A DNA stretch of 42,091 bases, taken from Darksidea phi (taxonomy: Eukaryota; Ascomycota; Dothideomycetes; Pleosporales; Lentitheciaceae). The stretch spans positions 1-42,091 of the forward strand of contig JASJFT010000307.1 in the NCBI GenBank assembly GCA_030770425.1, in the 5' to 3' direction. The notes beneath the pieces were generated by a model. The model worked only from the letters and a program-made list of their open reading frames with translations, ran no database searches and was not told where the DNA came from. The position numbers were made by a program, and so were the translations under genes. This document shows, piece after piece, positions 37,361 to 42,091 of the stretch (position 1 is its first letter; every line of letters begins with the position of its first letter).

Positions 37361-38259
37361 GCCGAATATTCCCGATGAGACGTTACTTCATTTCGCGGTG
37401 GTGGTCTTCCGACAGGATGTTGTCGAGGCGTTGTCATTTCATAGAGCAGATTACGGCGGCCTTTTCATTTACGGTTGGCTGCCTGTTTACGCGCAAAACA
37501 TGTTTCGAAAGGGGAGTCTCTGTTCAAGAAGAGGAGACGTTTTGTTTGAACGGAACGTTACACGAGCTATCCATGAGGATAACATTTCTGCTCCTTTGGT
37601 ACATTTGTGTTTCTCACAACTCGGCTCCCATGCTTGAGACAGGCGTCACTCATTCTATAGGTAGAGTCGGGCTGCCTGTCCTTTTGTTATGATAACAGCC
37701 CACTGACAAGGTGCAAGCCATACGCCAGCGTAAAGGGCTGCTCCGATAGGAGAGCTTTCCCTTTCTTTACGATTCTTAGTGCACATACTTTTGGCGATGA
37801 GACTTCGCAATGAAATGACAGCCTATGAATCCGTACTTATTTGATCATATATGTTGGTGACTTCATGGACGCATATATTCTCGTGCAAGGGCGATTTGTA
37901 GCTTGACTTTCGCTTGTTAACGTAGATACATTGACTATGAACGAGAACGTCGAATCTAGACATGTTTTCTCGGGTTGCGAACAGCTACACCGTCTCAAGT
38001 TTGTCTCCCGCTTGACCTTCATTGGTGGGGTCCGCGGTGTGCGCACGAGCCATTATCTCGACATCGAAGGACACTACCTCCGGGCAAAGCAGACCGCCTG
38101 CTGTTTAACTGCGTTGAGCAGTCGGTATCTGAAACCTTGTACCTAATATTATGGACCGACCTTGAAATACACCCCAATATGGTGGCTATGGTCACGGCTA
38201 CGCCTAAATCTCCCCACCACCACACCTTCCTCTACGCACCCACCGCACCGTGAGCTAGA
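37361..38259. other. Intergenic region between two plus-strand genes
   Basis: About 0.9 kb that should hold the 3' UTR of the bHLH gene and the promoter of the STRIPAK gene. The last 60 bp before 38,260 are Pro-codon-like C-rich leader sequence (CACC repeats). No gene was recognised. Confidence 0.55.
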
Positions 38260-41200
38260 ATGGCCAACGATAGCCTGCCCGATGAGCCTTTTGTGCCTCC
38301 AGCCGTAGATGAGGCCGAGCTCTTGGGCATACCCGGTACTCAGACCCCAGTGATTGAGGCAGAGCCCGCGGAGGAGCTCGACCTCCCACTCGACACGGCC
38401 GAGCAGCAAGGTCTTCTACTCGAAGAGAGCGCCGTCCCAGCAGAACTGCCTGATGGACGCAGCACGTCGCTCCCCGTACGGCCTGGGCTGCACAGAGACA
38501 GCTCGGTCCCTCCGCCCGCGCCGCTTCATCTCCCTCCACCGGCACCGCCTGCGCCGCCGCCTGATGCAAACCAGTCGAACGGCTCGCTGTCGCTGGCACA
38601 GCTGCAGAACCTCGTTCGGGACATGCCCAAAGTCGACCCTACACCCTATGCTTTCACCTACGAGGATGCGTCGTCGTTCGAGGACGAGCTGGAGGAATGG
38701 TTCTCATACAGCGTGGAGGAGCAGGCTATGCTGCTAAAGTCTCAGACATCATTCGCACAGGAGTGGGGCGCTTTCAGCGGCCTCAACAACGCTACATACG
38801 AGGATGGCGGACTGGATTGGACGAAAGCCACCCGTCAGGAGCAGAGCGAGTTTGTGCAGTACCTGCTTGGCGCCATTAGGCAGCCGGATCCTGTCTCTAG
38901 ATTGAAGAAGCTGGAAGCGCTGGTCTACATTCTCCTCGGGTGCTGGTATGAGAGTGCTGGTCTGCCTGCGCTCGATACGGAAGCCGATACAGCAGGAGAA
39001 CAAAGCCTTAGTCCAGGAGACGGCCACCCTGTAGGTACCTACGACAAGTCCAAACAGCAAGTGCAGCTGCTCATGAGGAACGTCCGGCTACTCGTCGATG
39101 TTGATGGTCTTCAATCCCTCGTGGACACGCTTCGTGCATCCTATCTCCGAGCTTGCGGAGTCGACATAGACTTGGCTGCTCCACGTGATGGGAAGGAGGC
39201 CGAGCGTCGTGAAGTGTGGTGCGCCTCGACTGCTATCTACGTGATCCTTGAAGTCGCACGCTTCGATGAAAAACGGGATGCCGACCTGACCATCAGGAGC
39301 GCCATTCTGGGTCTCCATGACCCTGGTCTTTTAATGATACTTGTGGATGTCATTACGCGGCTGCGATGGGATGATACCATCAGTTTGCCACTCACAAAAG
39401 TCAGTCTTCTGCTCTGGAAAACGATGTTGGTTGCTTTCGGGGGCCTTGCTCAGGTAGATATGGCCAAGGACTCTTTTAAAATGAAGAAACTCGAATCCGC
39501 CGATGCGAGGGGCCAGCCCATCATCACTGCGTCGCCGCTGGACTATCATCTCTTCCGCCAAGAGATACTATCCAAGTATCCTGCTTACAACCCGCCGCCG
39601 CCTTTATTCCCTCTAGAGCCTGAGAACAATTCTATCCTTCCGCCTTTGAAAAACCATCCGAACAAAGTTGCCGGCAACCACGTGTACGGTTCGGGGCTGG
39701 GTGACATGAACGGTAACAACACTTCTATCCTCAATCAGCCCGTCCATATCGCAACTCCTGCCCCTTCGCCCCCACCCTCTCCAGCCGGGCCGGGTGGGAA
39801 AGGTGGTAAAAAGCAGAACTACCAGACGAACCAGATGTTCCCGTTTCTCTACCCTCCTCTGGATGAAGCAAGCAACAAGCTCGGCGGTAAAGGCTCCACT
39901 GACTTGCAAGACCTGCTCGTTGGCCGGAAATGGGAAGGGCCTGACATTCCGACCTCAATCCTGGAAGCGGCTGACCTGTTCGCCAAGCGCATGCGGGCGA
40001 CACGGGCCATGAAACAGTTATGGGAGGAGCGCGTGCAGTTTATGAAGTATGAGCGAGGCTGGTCAGGCGCAATCGAGAATGCCGATGTTGATGAGCTTTC
40101 ACTTGAGCCAAAGGAGGATCGTGCGAAGAAGGATCCACATCCGTCGGGAAGTATCGAAGAAAGGATGGATTTGGTCGAAGAGTTCTACGTCCGTCTCCAT
40201 CACCCCTTGCTCTATATGAAACTAACAGCCCTGCAGCGAAAGGCATTACCGAACTTGCAGTCTGTCATTATTGTCCTCATCAAGGCTATCCTGTCCCACG
40301 TAACGGCTCTAGTCACGCAAGCGAACGGCGTCAATGGTCTTCAGAGCGGGTTCCAATATCAGGACAACCAAAACGGCAATGGGCGAACTGAGACGAATGG
40401 GGTCAACGGCCACAATGGTACAGTGGCTACAAACGAGGAGCTTGATGCGATGCGTATGCAAGAAATACTGGACAAGGCAGTGTCCGGCATTCTGATCCTA
40501 GTTCTAAAGTGGTTTAAAGTTTCTCGTACGTAAACTTGATGTTTTCAGCCACCGACGTTGACGTTATCTTCTAGACATCCTAAAGTTCGAGTATATCACT
40601 CAACTCCTGGTCGACTCCAGCTACGTACCACTGATCTTGAAGCTTTTACAGCTGCAAGAGATTGAGAAAGTGGTCAACTTCAAGTGTGAGCAGAAAGAGC
40701 TGAAGTAAGTGTTTGCCGCTATCTCAGTTTCTGCTCGCTAATGTATGCAGTTTCTTCTACTTCTGTCGATCTCACTCTAGAATCGGCGTGGACCAGGAAA
40801 AGCTTGAGGACAAGCGTGAGGCCGATTCTGACTCAGACGATGCCGTCCCGCCTCCAATCCGGACGCATCGCGATGAGAATACGGAGGCCGATTCCGAGGT
40901 CGAGCCATCGTCCCTACGAGCAGTCCCAGAGGTTGACGAACTGGGCTTCCCCACGAGCGAGCTTCCTAAGGAGCCCATTACCAACTTCTCGTGGCGCGCC
41001 TTCTTTACGTCCATCAACTATCTGCGCATCATGCAGAAGATCTGCAAGAACAAAGCACATCGAAATCTTATGCTCGTTTCCTACAAGTCGTCTCAATTTC
41101 TACGGAAGAGCCTCAAGGTGCCTCAACCCGAATTGCGTCTCTACACCTTGAAACTGTTCAAGAACCAAGTTCCATATTGCGGACGCAAGTGGCGTCAGTC

Positions 41201-41492
41201 CAACATGCGTGTTATCACCGCTGTGTATCTTCACTGCAGACCCGAACTACGAGACGACTGGCTAGCAGGCAGCGATGTTGACGCTGAAGTCGATGAGAGC
41301 GTGCCGCTCGAACAAGCGCTCCGAGCATTAACGCATTGGCATAATTTGAAGAGGTACCCTGAGGGTATGGGCGCAAGCAGTGGTGTCTTGGAAGAGGAAC
41401 AAGACTTCTTCAGAAGGGAACTAGAGAAGATGGATTGGGGCGATGAGCACGATCCCGATCTCGAACCGCTTTCTGTCGAAGGTGTGTGGTGA
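38260..41492 (+). CDS. FAR11: Far11/HAM-2/STRIP-type STRIPAK subunit, 1,045 aa
   Basis: The protein is a core scaffold of the STRIPAK phosphatase/kinase complex. Homologues are yeast Far11 (pheromone arrest), Neurospora HAM-2 (cell fusion), Sordaria PRO22 and animal STRIP1/2. Exons: 38,260-40,525; 40,575-40,704; 40,751-41,492; introns 49 and 46 nt. The joins restore WFKVSHILKFEY and KELNFFYFCRSHSR, typical family sequence. The N-terminus to about 100 is acidic, then Pro-rich. The N1221-type domain spans about 120-420, beginning with YAFTYEDASSFEDELEEWF. After a Pro/Gly/Asn-rich linker (about 440-530), the C-terminal DUF3402-type domain spans about 540-1,030, interrupted by an acidic insert (near 815-865). 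The length fits fungal homologues. No break seen. Confidence 0.93.
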
Positions 41493-42013
41493 GGGCTTTG
41501 ATGACGGGAATGTGGTGCTGGTGTGAGTGTGAAACGGGAAGACAAAGTGTTGACATGCAGACTAGGAAATGGCCAAATAGAACCACCTAGTTTCAACCGC
41601 CACGACTTGGAGACGCATATGGTGATCAGTGATCTAGTCGATGCGCCGCAGGTGTATCCAGAATCTGTGTCTCTAGATTACATGTTTGAGCCGCTAAATG
41701 TGGTTCGCTATGGGGGTCCACAGATACTACCTAATGGGAAGTCGAGGGGGTGCATTTGTGGCCTAGATTACTATGTGGTTGGCTTGATAACCCGATGGTT
41801 TCTATCATGCTGGCTCTTCACATTCTGATGGTCGATAGCACCAAGCAGTTCAAAACATCGTGGCAATCCGAATTACTTCCTTCTAACTCTCCTTGTATCC
41901 TGCCAATCGCTAACATTTCAGCCAATGAGGCGGCAGCCTTTTGCTCAGCTCTGCCAAGAGCCAAAGAGAGAAGGACGGCCCGCATTTCCTCTTCGGCGGC
42001 TTTTGCACCGAGG

Positions 42014-42016
<3 letters not shown>
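41493..42016. other. Right flank after the STRIPAK gene
   Basis: About 520 bp of probable 3' UTR and intergenic sequence. The frame from 41,523 to 41,828 (101 codons) has no recognisable content. No other gene seen before the contig end. Confidence 0.5.

Positions 42017-42091
<75 letters not shown>
42017..42091. other. Poly-G run at the right contig end (probable artefact)
   Basis: Seventy-five consecutive G residues close the window. With the 74 C at the start, both ends read outward as poly-G, which fits no-signal base calls of two-colour Illumina chemistry carried into the assembly. The true genomic sequence presumably continues past 42,016. Confidence 0.85.

Noticed and set aside
39182..39684. 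Two CACGTG words inside the STRIPAK coding region as Cbf1 sites
   Set aside because: They lie in coding sequence, and a 6-bp palindrome is expected several times by chance in a window of this size.

Overview
The window looks like one complete short-read contig from a filamentous ascomycete fungus (Pezizomycotina). Supporting signs are short introns (46-56 nt, two longer at 106 and 192 nt) with GTA-type donors and CTAAC/CTAAT-like branch points, pyrimidine-rich leaders, and a gene set typical of these fungi. A dothideomycete is my inference from the style of the lineage-restricted proteins. Both ends are homopolymer runs (74 C at the left, 75 G at the right) that look like an assembly artefact and not chromosome ends.

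Left part (about 75-9,500) is gene-poor and decayed. It holds a weak minus-strand ORF (556-1446), a diverged short repeat with relic coding character (about 4,950-5,300), a short plus-strand ORF with a good leader (5,998-6,241), a lineage-specific minus-strand ORF (6,145-6,918), and a broken gene (about 6,935-8,564). In its remaining frames the broken gene still shows a GIY-YIG nuclease-like domain, a GATA-like zinc finger and three tandem Cys-rich finger units. This is the most unusual item in the window.

Middle part (9,541-16,707), all on the minus strand: an uncharacterised two-exon gene (591 aa), the GPI ethanolamine phosphate transferase 3 gene (GPI13/PIG-O type, 1,047 aa), and a small single-pass membrane protein with two LPxY motifs. 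A long, mostly unassigned stretch follows (16,708-19,334).

Right part (19,951-41,492) is ordinary gene-dense chromosome: a Puf3/Pumilio-type RNA-binding protein (+, six exons, 959 aa); a KDM4-type JmjN/JmjC/ePHD histone demethylase (-, four exons, 1,350 aa); a Yag7-like coiled-coil protein with an RGG tail (-, four exons including one of 28 nt, 476 aa); a Cbf1-type bHLH factor (+, two exons, 297 aa); and a Far11/HAM-2/STRIP-type STRIPAK subunit (+, three exons, 1,045 aa). The splice models were built by hand, and every join keeps the frame and restores conserved family sequence where the family is known. These genes are separate housekeeping and regulatory functions, not a pathway cluster.
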